Positions 41,214 through 49,964 are shown, counted from the first letter of the stretch. The stretch: DNA of 64,000 nucleotides from DAOVRD01 sp964521715 (GCA_964521715.1 CAZFSS010000017.1:13740-77739); one strand, 5' to 3'. Numbers and translations are program-made. Notes: generated by a model not told the origin, from the letters alone.

Positions 41214-43726
41214 ACGTGCGCCGCGCGCTCACGATGGCGTTTCTGCTGAGCCTCGCCCTTCTGGCGTGGGCGTGCCGCTCCCGCCCCGGCTTGCAGGTGG
41301 AGGCCCCCGAGCGGCCCAGGCCCATCGTCGATCTGGCCGGCCGGAGCTACGCCTGCGTGGCGGCGGGCTATGCTTCCCTGCCGGAGGGCCCGGGGGCGGA
41401 GGGCCAGCCGGGCGACCTGCTGCTGGAGAACGCATTCGTTCGATTCGTGGTGGCGGCCGCCGACCATCCCGGGCCCGCCGGGCTCGGCGGCCACCTGATA
41501 GACGCCGCCGTCCAGGGCGGCGAGGACAGGATGCGGCTGCTGCTGCCGTTGCGCGGGGGGCGCGCGGCGGCTACGCCCGTGTACGAGAAGGTGACGGTCT
41601 CCGCGCCCGGGGGAGTCGAACAGGAGGCCGTCGTCCTCAGCACGGGGCACCTTGCCGGCGACCCCTCCGTCAAGGTGGAGACGACCTACGCACTGCAGCC
41701 CGGCTCGCGCATGTTGGAGATAGCGACGACCGTCCGCAACGAAACGGACTCCATGCTGCCGCAGTTCGCGTTCCTGGACCTGCTGTATCACGGCCGGACC
41801 GTCCGCTTCGCCCCCTCGGCCGGGCTGTTCCCGGCGGACAAGAGATCCCGCTCTCGCTGGATATCGTTCTTCTACGGTGACCGCGTCTGGGGCGTGGTGG
41901 CGGCTCCCCTGGGGGCTCTGGACTGCGTTCACCTGCCGGGCGTCTCGCAGATCAGCTACCGCACGGTCGACATCGCGCCCGGCCAGAGCTACATGTGCCG
42001 CAGGTACATTATGTGCGACGTGGGCGGTCCGGAGCGGATCTGGCTGGCGGCCTTTCCGCCGCGGCAGGACGAGGTGTCGTACCTTTCCTTCGTCGTCCGC
42101 GAGCAGAGCACGGACGAGCCCATCCCGGACGTGCGCATTGGGATCGAACCGTTGGAGGGGCGCTCGCCGCTGCTGATGGTCACGGATCGGGCCGGCAGGG
42201 CGGGTGCGGAGGTGCCCCCCGGCAGCTACGCCGTGGCCCTGCGCGCCGCGGGCAGGGAGTCCGTGGGCGATCCCGTGCCGTTCGTCGTCAACTGCGGCGC
42301 CGGCCTCCGCCACGAATGCCCCGTCATGCTTTCCCCCCGCGCTGAGGCACGCGTCACGGTCCGCGCGCGGATCGGCCCATACACCGCCCCGACCCCCGCG
42401 CGCATATGCAGCGGTCCCGGGCAGGAGTACGGCGCGTCCGAACCTCTCGGCGTGCCCTTCCCGACGCCCTTTGCGGAGGAGTTGGCCTTCGCGGATGGGT
42501 CGGGTCACGCGCTGCTGGCGCTTGCGCCGCCTGTGGTGCCAACCGCGGCCCCCGTCGTCGCCTCGAAGGGCCCGCTCTTCACGTATGCCGTGGCGTCGGT
42601 GCGGGCCGAGCCGGGCGCGACCCCCTCCGTCGATCTCTTGCTCGAACGCGTGGTCGAACCCGGCGCCTACCTGGCGGTGGACTTCCGTCAGCACACGGAG
42701 GCCAGCCCCGACTGCGCGCTGACTCCCGCCGAGAGGGCGCTGACGGACGCGGCGGAGGGGCTGGATGCGGCCGTGGTCTCCGACCCGGCCTTCCGCAGCG
42801 CCGTCGTCGGGGTGCCGCCGGACGCTGACTGCCGGCTCGTCCCCGGCTTCCGCCTCCAGCGTTACGGCGTCGGCTCGTTCAGCGTCTTTCCGCTCGAGGC
42901 CGCCGAAGGCCCGGAGCCGGACCTGGCCGGCGCGCTGGCGCCCGGCCTGCCGGCGGGTGAGGTGCTGCGGCAGCTGCGCGAGGCCCTGCCGACAGCCCTG
43001 ATCCAGGTCGACGATCCTCTCGATGACCGAGACGGGTACTTCTCGCTCTCCGGCTTTGCCCCGACGCTGCATCGGCGCTCGCTGCCCGGGTTCAGCCCCG
43101 ATTTCGACGCGATCGAGCTCCTGACCGGCCGCGACGTGGCAGGCGCGCGCAAGCTCCTGCCGTACTGGTTCTGTCTGCTCAACGAAGGCCGCCGCATCAT
43201 CGTCACGGGAGGCTCCGGCTCGCGCGCCATCCAGGGCGAGGTGGCGGGTCTGGCCAGGACGTTCGTCCACTGCGCCGCCGAAACGCGTCCGCCCGAGCTC
43301 CGGGACGTCATCGCCGCTATCCGCGGCCTGAAGGAGGCGCCGAACGCCTTCGTGAGCAACGGGCCTTTCCTGGACGCCGCGCTGGACGGGCATCCGATCG
43401 GGAGCGTTCAGACGCCTCGCGCGCGCGTGGCTGAACTGCGGCTCAAGATCACGGCCGCTCCCTGGGTGGACGTGCGGCGAGCGACCGTCTACCGCAACGG
43501 CGAGCAGGTCCACCAGTTCGAGCTGACTCCGACCGAGGAACCGGTCCGCTGGGAAGGCGCGCTGGAGCTGGACACGTCGGCCGACTGCTGGTTTGTCCTC
43601 TGCGTCGAGGGGGACCGGCCCATGCTGCCCGTCTACCGCGGGCCGCGCTCGCCCACGCCGTTCGCGGTGACCAATCCCTTCTGGGTGGACGCCGACGGCG
43701 ACGGCAAAGTGACGGTCGGTGAATGA
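41210..43726 (+). CDS. Lipoprotein with a degenerate PHP (CehA/McbA-type) domain
   Basis: An 838-residue exported protein. The signal ends in a lipobox-like LAWAC with Cys22. Residues about 25-480 are beta-rich and unassigned. The C-terminal part is alignable by eye to the PHP metallohydrolase domain of CehA-like proteins, but its metal sites are changed: an expected HxHT reads RQHTEASPD (His495 kept), an expected TDHN reads VSDPAF (525-528) and an expected SDSH reads SGSR (669-672). The tail FVSNGPFLDAALDG and AAPWVDVRRATVYRNGEQVH is well kept. It is therefore probably not catalytic, perhaps a binding protein. It is translationally coupled to the GH2 enzyme, hinting at a shared glycan-related role. 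Confidence 0.7.
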   Translation: MNVRRALTMAFLLSLALLAWACRSRPGLQVEAPERPRPIVDLAGRSYACVAAGYASLPEGPGAEGQPGDLLLENAFVRFVVAAADHPGPAGLGGHLIDAAVQGGEDRMRLLLPLRGGRAAATPVYEKVTVSAPGGVEQEAVVLSTGHLAGDPSVKVETTYALQPGSRMLEIATTVRNETDSMLPQFAFLDLLYHGRTVRFAPSAGLFPADKRSRSRWISFFYGDRVWGVVAAPLGALDCVHLPGVSQISYRTVDIAPGQSYMCRRYIMCDVGGPERIWLAAFPPRQDEVSYLSFVVREQSTDEPIPDVRIGIEPLEGRSPLLMVTDRAGRAGAEVPPGSYAVALRAAGRESVGDPVPFVVNCGAGLRHECPVMLSPRAEARVTVRARIGPYTAPTPARICSGPGQEYGASEPLGVPFPTPFAEELAFADGSGHALLALAPPVVPTAAPVVASKGPLFTYAVASVRAEPGATPSVDLLLERVVEPGAYLAVDFRQHTEASPDCALTPAERALTDAAEGLDAAVVSDPAFRSAVVGVPPDADCRLVPGFRLQRYGVGSFSVFPLEAAEGPEPDLAGALAPGLPAGEVLRQLREALPTALIQVDDPLDDRDGYFSLSGFAPTLHRRSLPGFSPDFDAIELLTGRDVAGARKLLPYWFCLLNEGRRIIVTGGSGSRAIQGEVAGLARTFVHCAAETRPPELRDVIAAIRGLKEAPNAFVSNGPFLDAALDGHPIGSVQTPRARVAELRLKITAAPWVDVRRATVYRNGEQVHQFELTPTEEPVRWEGALELDTSADCWFVLCVEGDRPMLPVYRGPRSPTPFAVTNPFWVDADGDGKVTVGE

Positions 43727-43737
43727 CGGCCGGGTAC

Positions 43738-43765
43738 TTGCAATGGGGCAGCCGCTCACTACAAT
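43738..43765 (+). promoter_or_regulatory. Sigma-70-like promoter of purQ
   Basis: TTGCAA (43738-43743), 16 bp, TACAAT (43760-43765), just after the upstream stop codon and 43 bp before the ATG at 43809. Confidence 0.5.
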
Positions 43766-43808
43766 GGCCTTTTCGCCAAACGTCGGACCGAGCAAGGACG
43801 CTGCTTCC

Positions 43809-44606
43809 ATGTCCGTGAACGTGCTCATACTGCGCACCGCCGGGACGAACTGCGACCGGGAGACGGACTTCGCGTTCCGGCTGGCCGGCGCCGAGACCGA
43901 CCTGGTCCACGTGAACGCGCTCCGCGCCGAGCCCGGGCGGATGGCCGACTTCCAGGTGCTGGTCATACCGGGCGGGTTCAGCTACGGGGACGACCTGGGC
44001 GCCGGCAAGGTGCTGGCCAACGAGCTGCTCTCGAGCCTGCGCGATCCCCTCGAACGCTTCCTCGACGAAGGCAAGCTCGTCGTCGGCATCTGCAACGGCT
44101 TCCAGGTGCTGGTGAAGACGGGCCTGCTGCCCGGCCTGGAGCGCTGGCGCCAGCAGGCGACACTCACCTTCAACGACTCCCACAAGTTCGAGGACCGCTG
44201 GACCTACCTCGAAGCGCCCGCGAACGTGTGCGTCCTGGTCGAAGGCGGCGAGCGCATCTACCTGCCCGTGGCCCACGCCGAGGGCAAGTTCGTCACCGAA
44301 AGCGAAGCCGTCCTGCGGCAGATCCGCGAGAACGGGCAGATCGTCTACCGCTACACGGACCGCGAGGGCAGGGCGGCCGGCTACCCCTGGAACCCGAACG
44401 GTTCCGTGGACGACATCGCCGGCATCTGCGACCCGACCGGCCGCATCCTGGGCATGATGCCGCACCCGGAGAGGCACTGCCTGCCCCTTCACGACCCGCG
44501 CTGGCCGCGCGAAGGCCTCAAGGCGGAGGGGGAGGGCCTGCGCATCTTCCGCCGCGCCGTCGAGTTCGTCCGGGACCGTCTCGCCGCGCCTGCGGGCACG
44601 GATTGA
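43809..44606 (+). CDS. purQ: Phosphoribosylformylglycinamidine synthase subunit PurQ (glutaminase)
   Basis: A 265-residue class I glutamine amidotransferase that supplies ammonia to PurL in purine synthesis. It begins VNVLILRTAGTNCDRETDFAF, has the oxyanion phrase VIPGGFSYGDDLGAGKVLAN, the catalytic cysteine in GICNGFQVLVKTGLLPG (Cys about 97) and the His-Glu pair in MMPHPERHC. It is a little longer than typical PurQ (about 225-235) but shorter than the fused enzyme. purS and purL are not next to it, so the complex is assembled from scattered genes. ATG 43809 fits both the promoter and the family start; the frame is open 30 codons further upstream. Confidence 0.92.
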   Translation: MSVNVLILRTAGTNCDRETDFAFRLAGAETDLVHVNALRAEPGRMADFQVLVIPGGFSYGDDLGAGKVLANELLSSLRDPLERFLDEGKLVVGICNGFQVLVKTGLLPGLERWRQQATLTFNDSHKFEDRWTYLEAPANVCVLVEGGERIYLPVAHAEGKFVTESEAVLRQIRENGQIVYRYTDREGRAAGYPWNPNGSVDDIAGICDPTGRILGMMPHPERHCLPLHDPRWPREGLKAEGEGLRIFRRAVEFVRDRLAAPAGTD

Positions 44607-44611
44607 GGCGG

Positions 44612-45280
44612 CTACTGCTCCCCCGCGCGGCGGTAGAGGTGCGAGACCTGGTTGGAGACGTCCAGCACCTCATGCCCGATCCGCTGAAGCCGCTGCGCCA
44701 TCCCCACAAACTCCGTGCCAAGCTGCACCGTGATGCCGCCGCTCATAATCCCCTTCCCCAACTGCTCGACCGCCCGGTCGTCCAGCAACGCCAGCTCCCG
44801 GTAGGCCAGGTGCAGGCCAGCCGCCTCCTCGCAGTCGCGGTTGACGAACGCGTCCATGACGCTGCTCAGCATGGCCTGCGTTCGCTCGACCATCGGGGAG
44901 ATGGCCGCCAGCGACTCGGCAGCGGGCGGCAATTCCGGCCCGCAGGCCCGCATGCCTCCGCCCACCAGAAGCGACTCGTCCGCCATGCGCTTCAGGGCGC
45001 CCGCGATCTTGATCGCCGACGAGACGAAGCGCACCCCGTCCTCGTCCAGGTTGCCGTCGCAGAGGAAATCGACGCAGAGCTTGTCGATCTCCAGCCATCG
45101 CTCGTGGGCCCGGTAGTCCTCCTCGCGCAGCTCGGGCACCGCCTGAAAGTTCCGGTCCATGAGCGCAACGACCGCGTCGGCGAACAGGGACTCCACCATG
45201 TTGCCCATGGCGATCACATGGCGTTCGAGCCTGCGAAGGTCAACAGCGGGCCGCTTGCTCTTGCGTGTCTTCTTACCCAT
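44612..45280 (-). CDS. PhoU-domain protein
   Basis: A 222-residue all-helical protein with two PhoU-like three-helix repeats: RRLERHVIAMGNMVESLFADAVVALM (parts) with LEIDKLCVDFLC, and the second repeat with MVERTQAMLSSVMDAFVNRD. The E/DxxxD acidic pattern that binds metal in PhoU is partly kept (EIDKLCVD). PhoU proteins restrain phosphate uptake and the PhoR kinase, or act with Na/Pi cotransporters. No pst or pho genes are adjacent, so its partner is elsewhere. It is convergent with purQ, and its promoter lies so close to the ATG that the message would be nearly leaderless. Confidence 0.82.
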   Translation of the reverse strand: MGKKTRKSKRPAVDLRRLERHVIAMGNMVESLFADAVVALMDRNFQAVPELREEDYRAHERWLEIDKLCVDFLCDGNLDEDGVRFVSSAIKIAGALKRMADESLLVGGGMRACGPELPPAAESLAAISPMVERTQAMLSSVMDAFVNRDCEEAAGLHLAYRELALLDDRAVEQLGKGIMSGGITVQLGTEFVGMAQRLQRIGHEVLDVSNQVSHLYRRAGEQ

Positions 45281-45289
45281 GCCGGGCGG

Positions 45290-45318
45290 ATTCTAGTGCA
45301 GGCGGGGAAGCGAATCAA
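45290..45318 (-). promoter_or_regulatory. Sigma-70-like promoter of the phoU-like gene
   Basis: Minus-strand TTGATT (45318-45313), 17 bp, TAGAAT (45295-45290). The -10 ends only 9 bp before the ATG at 45280, so the transcript would start within a few bases of the start codon. Confidence 0.5.
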
Positions 45319-45352
45319 GCCGGCCCACGCCGCGTGGCGCGGGCGGCCGGTT

Positions 45353-45381
45353 TTGATTTCGCAGCGCCCGCGTCGTATAAT
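45353..45381 (+). promoter_or_regulatory. Sigma-70-like promoter of ispG-dxr-rseP
   Basis: TTGATT (45353-45358), 17 bp, TATAAT (45376-45381): a perfect -10. It lies 86 bp upstream of the ispG ATG and is divergent from the phoU promoter. Confidence 0.65.
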
Positions 45382-45467
45382 CGCCTGAGTAGGGCGGCGT
45401 CCGCCGTCGCTCTCCCGCGACCGGTCTTCGTGCGGCCTCGGATGGGATCCCGAACTTGGGCGAGCCG

Positions 45468-46574
45468 ATGCCTTCCGGCACAACGCGTCGCCGCACGCGT
45501 CCCGTGCGCGTCGGCGACCTGATCATCGGCGGGGGCGCGCCGATCAGCGTCCAGTCCATGACCAAGACCCACGCGGAGGACGTCGGCGCGACCGTTGCCC
45601 AGATCAACGAGCTGGCCGCCCTGGGCTGCGAGATCATCCGCTGCGCCGTGCCGAACCGCAAGGCGGCCGCCGCGTTGCGCCGCGTCAAAGAGGGCTCCCC
45701 GCTGCCCGTCATTGCGGACATCCACTTCGACCACAACCTGGCGCTGCTCGCCATCGAGGCGGGCGCGGACGGCGTGCGCGTCAACCCTGGCAACATGCGC
45801 GACCGGGAAGGGCTCGGACGGGTCTACCGGGCCGCGCGCGACGCAGGCATCAAGGTGCGGATCGGCGTGAACTCGGGTTCGATCCGGCCCCGCAGGGGGC
45901 TGGAGGTGACGCCCGGCGCCGCACAGGACGATACGGCGGCGCTGATGGTCGGCGAGGCCCTGGACTACGCGGAAGCGGCCGAGCGGGAAGGGCTGCGCGA
46001 CATCGTGCTGAGCCTGAAGGCGAGCGACGTGCCGACGACGATCGCCGCGTACCGCATGGCCGCTGGGCGTTGCGACTATCCGTTCCATGTCGGCGTGACG
46101 GCGGCGGGGCCGCCCCGCACGAGCATTGTCAAGAGCGCGATCGGCATCGGCACGCTGCTTGCTGAGGGCATCGGGGACACGATACGCGTCTCGATGACGG
46201 GGCCGCCTCACGAGGAGGTGCGCGCCGCGATAGCCATGTTGGAGGCGCTGGGCCTGCGCGAGCCGGCCGGCCCCCAGATCATATCGTGCCCGACCTGCGC
46301 GCGGTGCGAGATCGACCTCAGCGCCCTCGTGGACGAGGTCAGCCGCCGGGTGCAGGGCCTGCCGGCGCACGTGAAGATCGCCATCATGGGTTGCGTCGTG
46401 AACGGGCCCGGCGAGGCGGCCGAGGCGGACGTCGGCATCGCGGGTGGGAAGAACTTCGGCTACCTGTTCCGTCGGGGCAAGAAGCTCCGTAAGGTCGAGG
46501 CTTCCCGGTTGGCCGACGCCCTCATCGAGGAAGTGCGCGAGCTGACCGGGGCAGCCGGCGGCGCTCGGGAGTGA
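45468..46574 (+). CDS. ispG: 4-hydroxy-3-methylbut-2-enyl diphosphate synthase
   Basis: A 368-residue IspG (GcpE), the penultimate enzyme of the MEP isoprenoid pathway, reducing ME-cPP to HMBPP with a [4Fe-4S] cluster. It begins PVRVGDLIIGGGAPISVQSM and shows ADIHFDHNLAL, GVNSGSI and the three cluster cysteines in SCPTCARCEID and MGCVVNGPGE with the following glutamate. This is the compact bacterial form without the inserted domain of plants and some PVC bacteria. ATG 45468 is preferred to TTG 45456. It is followed 3 bp later by dxr, an MEP-pathway partner. Confidence 0.95.
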   Translation: MPSGTTRRRTRPVRVGDLIIGGGAPISVQSMTKTHAEDVGATVAQINELAALGCEIIRCAVPNRKAAAALRRVKEGSPLPVIADIHFDHNLALLAIEAGADGVRVNPGNMRDREGLGRVYRAARDAGIKVRIGVNSGSIRPRRGLEVTPGAAQDDTAALMVGEALDYAEAAEREGLRDIVLSLKASDVPTTIAAYRMAAGRCDYPFHVGVTAAGPPRTSIVKSAIGIGTLLAEGIGDTIRVSMTGPPHEEVRAAIAMLEALGLREPAGPQIISCPTCARCEIDLSALVDEVSRRVQGLPAHVKIAIMGCVVNGPGEAAEADVGIAGGKNFGYLFRRGKKLRKVEASRLADALIEEVRELTGAAGGARE

Positions 46575-46577
46575 GGC

Positions 46578-47747
46578 ATGGCCGAAAGCGGACCCAAGAA
46601 CGTGGTCGTGCTGGGCAGTACGGGCTCCGTCGGCGTGCAGACGCTCCAGGTCGTGCGCAGCATGCCGGACAGGTTCCGCGTGGTCGGCCTGTCGGCGCAC
46701 TCCCGCTGGCAGTCGCTCGCCCGCCAGGTGAGGGAATTCGCCCCCGAAGCCGTCGCCCTCAGCGGCGGGGGCGGCATCCGGCCGCTTGCCGAGGCGCTGG
46801 ACGGCCTGGACGTAGAGCTGCTGTCCGGCCCGGAGGGCCTGCGGCGGCTGGCGTCCTGGCGGAGCGCCGACGTGGTCGTCAGCGCCGTCAGCGGCGGGGC
46901 CGGTCTGCCGGCTGCCGTCGCGGCGCTGCGGAGCGGCAAGACGCTGGCCATCGCCAACAAGGAGGCCATCGTCATGGGCGGGCCGCTGCTGACCGGGCTG
47001 GCCGCCGAGAACGGCGCCGCCATCGTGCCCGTGGACAGCGAACACAGCGCCGTCTTCCAGCTCCTGCAAGGCGTCGGACGCGACGAGGTGGAACGCATAG
47101 TGCTGACCGCCAGCGGCGGCCCGTTCTACGGCAGGCGACGGGAGGAGCTCGTCGCCGTCACTCCCGAGGACGCCTTGCAGCATCCGATCTGGCAGATGGG
47201 CGCGAAGATCACGATTGACAGCGCGACGCTGATGAACAAGGCGCTCGAGGTCATCGAAGCGCGGTGGCTGTTCGGCCTGGAGCCGGACAGGATCGCCGTG
47301 ATGATCCACCCGCAGTCGGTCGTCCACTGCATGGTCGAGCTGGTGGACGGCTCCGTGCTGGCCTACATGGCCATGCCCGACATGCGGCTGCCGATACAGT
47401 ACGCGCTGAACTACCCGGCCCGGCGGCCGGGCTGCGCCGCGCGGCTCGACCTGGCGCAGGTGGGGAGGCTCGACTTCCACGAACCCGACTTCGAGGCCTT
47501 CCCGGCGCTCGCGCTCGGCTACCGGGTGGCGCGGACGGGCGGCACGAGCGGCGCCGTTCTGAGCGCCGCCAACGAGGCTGCCGTGCAGGCCTTCATGGGC
47601 CGGCGGATGCGCTTCACGGACATCCCCAGGCTGGTTGAGATGGTTCTCGACAGGCACGAGGTCCCGGCCGACCTCACGCTCGAGGCGGTCGCCGACGCAG
47701 ACCGATGGGCTCGATTGGAGGCGGAGCGGTGCTTGGAGCTCTTGTGA
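46578..47747 (+). CDS. dxr: 1-deoxy-D-xylulose 5-phosphate reductoisomerase
   Basis: A 389-residue IspC, which converts DXP to MEP with NADPH. The N-terminal dinucleotide site is VVLGSTGSVGVQTL, followed by IANKEAIVMGG, PVDSEHSAVFQLL (with metal-binding Asp and Glu), TASGGPFYG and KITIDSATLMNKALEVIEA. The C-terminal helical domain ends ADRWARLEAERCLELL. All catalytic and metal ligands expected are seen. It lies between ispG and rseP, the same dxr-rseP adjacency as in many bacteria, and overlaps the rseP start. Confidence 0.97.
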   Translation: MAESGPKNVVVLGSTGSVGVQTLQVVRSMPDRFRVVGLSAHSRWQSLARQVREFAPEAVALSGGGGIRPLAEALDGLDVELLSGPEGLRRLASWRSADVVVSAVSGGAGLPAAVAALRSGKTLAIANKEAIVMGGPLLTGLAAENGAAIVPVDSEHSAVFQLLQGVGRDEVERIVLTASGGPFYGRRREELVAVTPEDALQHPIWQMGAKITIDSATLMNKALEVIEARWLFGLEPDRIAVMIHPQSVVHCMVELVDGSVLAYMAMPDMRLPIQYALNYPARRPGCAARLDLAQVGRLDFHEPDFEAFPALALGYRVARTGGTSGAVLSAANEAAVQAFMGRRMRFTDIPRLVEMVLDRHEVPADLTLEAVADADRWARLEAERCLELL

Positions 47748-49531
47748 ACATAGCCCTGACGATCGCGGCCATCAGTGTGGTCGTCCTGGTCCACGAGCTC
47801 GGCCACTTCGTCGCCGCCAAGGCTGTAGGCATGCGGGTCGAGATCTTCTCGATCGGCTTCTGGAAGAGGATCCTCGGCGTCAGGATCGGCGACACGGAGT
47901 ACCGGCTCTCGCTCGTCCCGTTCGGGGGCTACGTGAAGGTCAGCGGCGAGTCCCCGGAGGAGGGGGCCGGCAAACCCTACGAGTTCTGGTCCAAGACGCC
48001 GGGCCAGCGTGCCCTCTTCATCGTCGGCGGGGTCACGATGAACCTGGTGCTTGCGCTGGTTCTGTTCATCGGGGCTTTCGCCATCGGCGTTCCTTTCACC
48101 GTCGCGGAGGTGGGCGAGACAGCCGCAGGCGAAGCCGCCTGGAAGGCCGGCCTTAAGCCGGGAGACAAGATCGTGGCCATGGGCGACAAGACCGATCTGG
48201 TCTTCCAGGACATCCGGCGTTCCGTCGCCCTGGGCAGCAGCCGGAACGTAGATCTGACGGTCGAGCGCGGCGGGCGGGCGATCACGTTCGAATTGGAGCC
48301 GACGTACGACGAGACCGCCGGCATGAAGCTGATCGGCGTCGAGCCGCCCGTCGAGCCCGTCGTCACCGGACTGGCCCGGCTCGGGGAGGATGGCCGGTGC
48401 CCGGCTCAGGAAGCCGGCATCGAGATCGGCGACCGCATCCTGGCCATCGGCGACGTGAGGGTCCAGACGGAGCAGGAGCTCTACCTGGAGCTCGCCAACT
48501 ACCCCCACAACCGCGTGACGCTGCTGGTCGAGCGCAACGGCAAGACGCTTCCGTTCCTGGTCCTCACGGAGCCGACGCCGCATTACCTCATCGGCATTTC
48601 GGCGCTGACCTCCACGATCGAGTCCCTGGAGGGCGGCGGCATGGCCGCGCAGCTCGGCCTGCAGGCCGGCGACCGCGTCATCGCCGTCAACGGCCGCCCT
48701 GTCGGCAGCGCCGTCGAGATGGAAGAGGTCATGCGCGCAGCCCTCGGCCAGACCACGCTGAGCGCGCTGCGTGACGGGCGCGAGCTGGCCTTCACGGTCC
48801 AGATTCCGGACCTGAAGACGCTCGACGAGTTCCAGCAGAGCATGACCTTTACGACCAGCACGACGCTCGCGTGGGTCAGGGAAGGCGGGCCGGCGTGGAA
48901 CGCGGGCGTGCGGCCCGGCGACAAGATGGTGCGCGTGGCGGGCAAGGAGGTCAACTCGTGGCGGGACATCCTGGTGGCCGGCGCAAGCGCGGGCCGGGAA
49001 GAGCAGGAGATCCAGTGGACCAGGGGCAGCGAGTTGCTGAAGGCCCGCCTCAGGCCCGTCAAGGACACCTCCCTGTCGGGCGGCCACCTGGGCGTCCTTA
49101 TGGAGCTGCAGAAGTCGACCGTGAGTCGCTACGGCGCCATCGGCGCGGTCGGGACGGGCCTGGTCAACACGTTCCAGACCCTGGCCGACCTGTTCCTGAC
49201 GCTGAGGGGATTCGCCCGCCGCGAGGTCAGCCCCAGCCAGATGGGAGGCATCATCCTCATCGCGCAGGCGTCCTACCATGCCGCCAAGCGCGGCATAGGC
49301 ATGCTGCTCTACATGACGGCCGTCATCAGCGCAGCGGTGGCCTACCTGAACATCCTGCCGATTCCGGTCCTGGACGGGGGGCACCTGCTGTTCCTGCTCA
49401 TTGAGAAGGTCCGGGGTCGCCGGCTGGGCGAACGTGCGCTGGTCGTCGCGCAGACCGTGGGGCTGGTGCTGCTGGTGCTGCTCATGGTCTACGCGACCCG
49501 GAACGACATCCTTCGCATATTCTACCGCTGA
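47729..49531 (+). CDS. rseP: RseP-type site-2 protease with four PDZ domains
   Basis: A 600-residue intramembrane zinc metalloprotease. HELGH (residues 22-26) lies in the first helix with the ligand pair, and the third ligand is in LNILPIPVLDGGHLLF near the C-terminus. Between helices 2 and 3 are four PDZ-like units, recognised by AGLKPGDKIVAMG, AGIEIGDRILAIG, LGLQAGDRVIAVN and AGVRPGDKMVRVA; Escherichia coli RseP has two. RseP cleaves anti-sigma factors and signal-peptide remnants in the membrane; its substrate here is unknown. GTG at 47729 has GGAGG six bases upstream; ATG 47705 is possible too. It overlaps dxr by 19 bp and closes the operon. Confidence 0.92.
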   Translation: MLGALVNIALTIAAISVVVLVHELGHFVAAKAVGMRVEIFSIGFWKRILGVRIGDTEYRLSLVPFGGYVKVSGESPEEGAGKPYEFWSKTPGQRALFIVGGVTMNLVLALVLFIGAFAIGVPFTVAEVGETAAGEAAWKAGLKPGDKIVAMGDKTDLVFQDIRRSVALGSSRNVDLTVERGGRAITFELEPTYDETAGMKLIGVEPPVEPVVTGLARLGEDGRCPAQEAGIEIGDRILAIGDVRVQTEQELYLELANYPHNRVTLLVERNGKTLPFLVLTEPTPHYLIGISALTSTIESLEGGGMAAQLGLQAGDRVIAVNGRPVGSAVEMEEVMRAALGQTTLSALRDGRELAFTVQIPDLKTLDEFQQSMTFTTSTTLAWVREGGPAWNAGVRPGDKMVRVAGKEVNSWRDILVAGASAGREEQEIQWTRGSELLKARLRPVKDTSLSGGHLGVLMELQKSTVSRYGAIGAVGTGLVNTFQTLADLFLTLRGFARREVSPSQMGGIILIAQASYHAAKRGIGMLLYMTAVISAAVAYLNILPIPVLDGGHLLFLLIEKVRGRRLGERALVVAQTVGLVLLVLLMVYATRNDILRIFYR

Positions 49532-49581
49532 CGGAGCAGGCCTCACCGCTAGGAACGCAGGGCACACACCGGAAGAAGGGC

Positions 49582-49613
49582 AACCACAACGGCACGACGG
49601 GCACAAGGAACGG
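49582..49613. repeat. Intergenic repeat, family B copy 2
   Basis: Shares 30 of 32 bases with 34886-34917 (it starts AACCACAACGGCACGACG). The rest of the rseP to tRNA-Ala gap holds a T/G-rich counterpart (GTTGTGTCGTCGTGGTGG, 49639-49656) and repeated ATCCGTG-like words (49690-49726). No gene is seen in 49532-49758. Confidence 0.65.
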
Positions 49614-49758
49614 TCGTCAGGTGCTGACGTCGTCTTCGTTGTGTCGTCGTGGTGGATTCGCCGTTGCCGTGTCGGTCTCGCCTCGTCCTGTCCGTATCCG
49701 TGGCCATCCGTGTTGATCCGTGTCGAGTAGGCAGTTGGCGTTCCGAGCGGTGAGTCGC

Positions 49759-49788
49759 TTGACCGGGGCGCCGTTGGTCCGCTATATT
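49759..49788 (+). promoter_or_regulatory. Promoter of tRNA-Ala
   Basis: TTGACC (49759-49764), 18 bp, TATATT (49783-49788), ending 12 bp before the tRNA 5' end. Confidence 0.65.
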
Positions 49789-49800
49789 GTGTTGACCCGT

Positions 49801-49876
49801 GGGGGATTAGCTCAACTGGGAGAGCGCGACAATGGCATTGTCGAGGTCACGGGTTCGAGCCCCGTATCCTCCACCA
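49801..49876 (+). tRNA. tRNA-Ala (anticodon GGC)
   Basis: A 76 nt tRNA. The acceptor GGGGGAT pairs with ATCCTCC (one G-T pair), followed by A and encoded CCA. The D arm is TAGCTCAACTGGGAGAGC, the anticodon stem CGACA/TGTCG holds the loop ATGGCAT giving GGC, and the T arm is CACGGGTTCGAGCCCCGT in form. The anticodon GGC reads GCC/GCU alanine codons. Confidence 0.95.
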
Positions 49877-49886
49877 ATGCGCTGAG

Positions 49887-49918
49887 AAGGGCCGGCCGCT
49901 CAAGCCGGCCCTTTCTTA
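49887..49918 (+). terminator. Rho-independent terminator after tRNA-Ala
   Basis: AAGGGCCGGC (49887-49896) pairs with GCCGGCCCTT (49904-49913), a perfect 10 bp stem with a 7 nt loop, followed by TCTTATT. It lies 10 bp after the tRNA 3' end. Confidence 0.8.
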
Positions 49919-49964
49919 TTGGGGCCGCCAGAGGGGACGTGCCTGGCTATCGGAAGCGTTGGCC

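Noticed and set aside
41138..43966. A 942-codon minus-strand open frame opposite the PHP lipoprotein
   Set aside because: The plus strand has a lipobox, a PHP-type domain and translational coupling with GH2; the antisense product is arginine- and glycine-rich noise.
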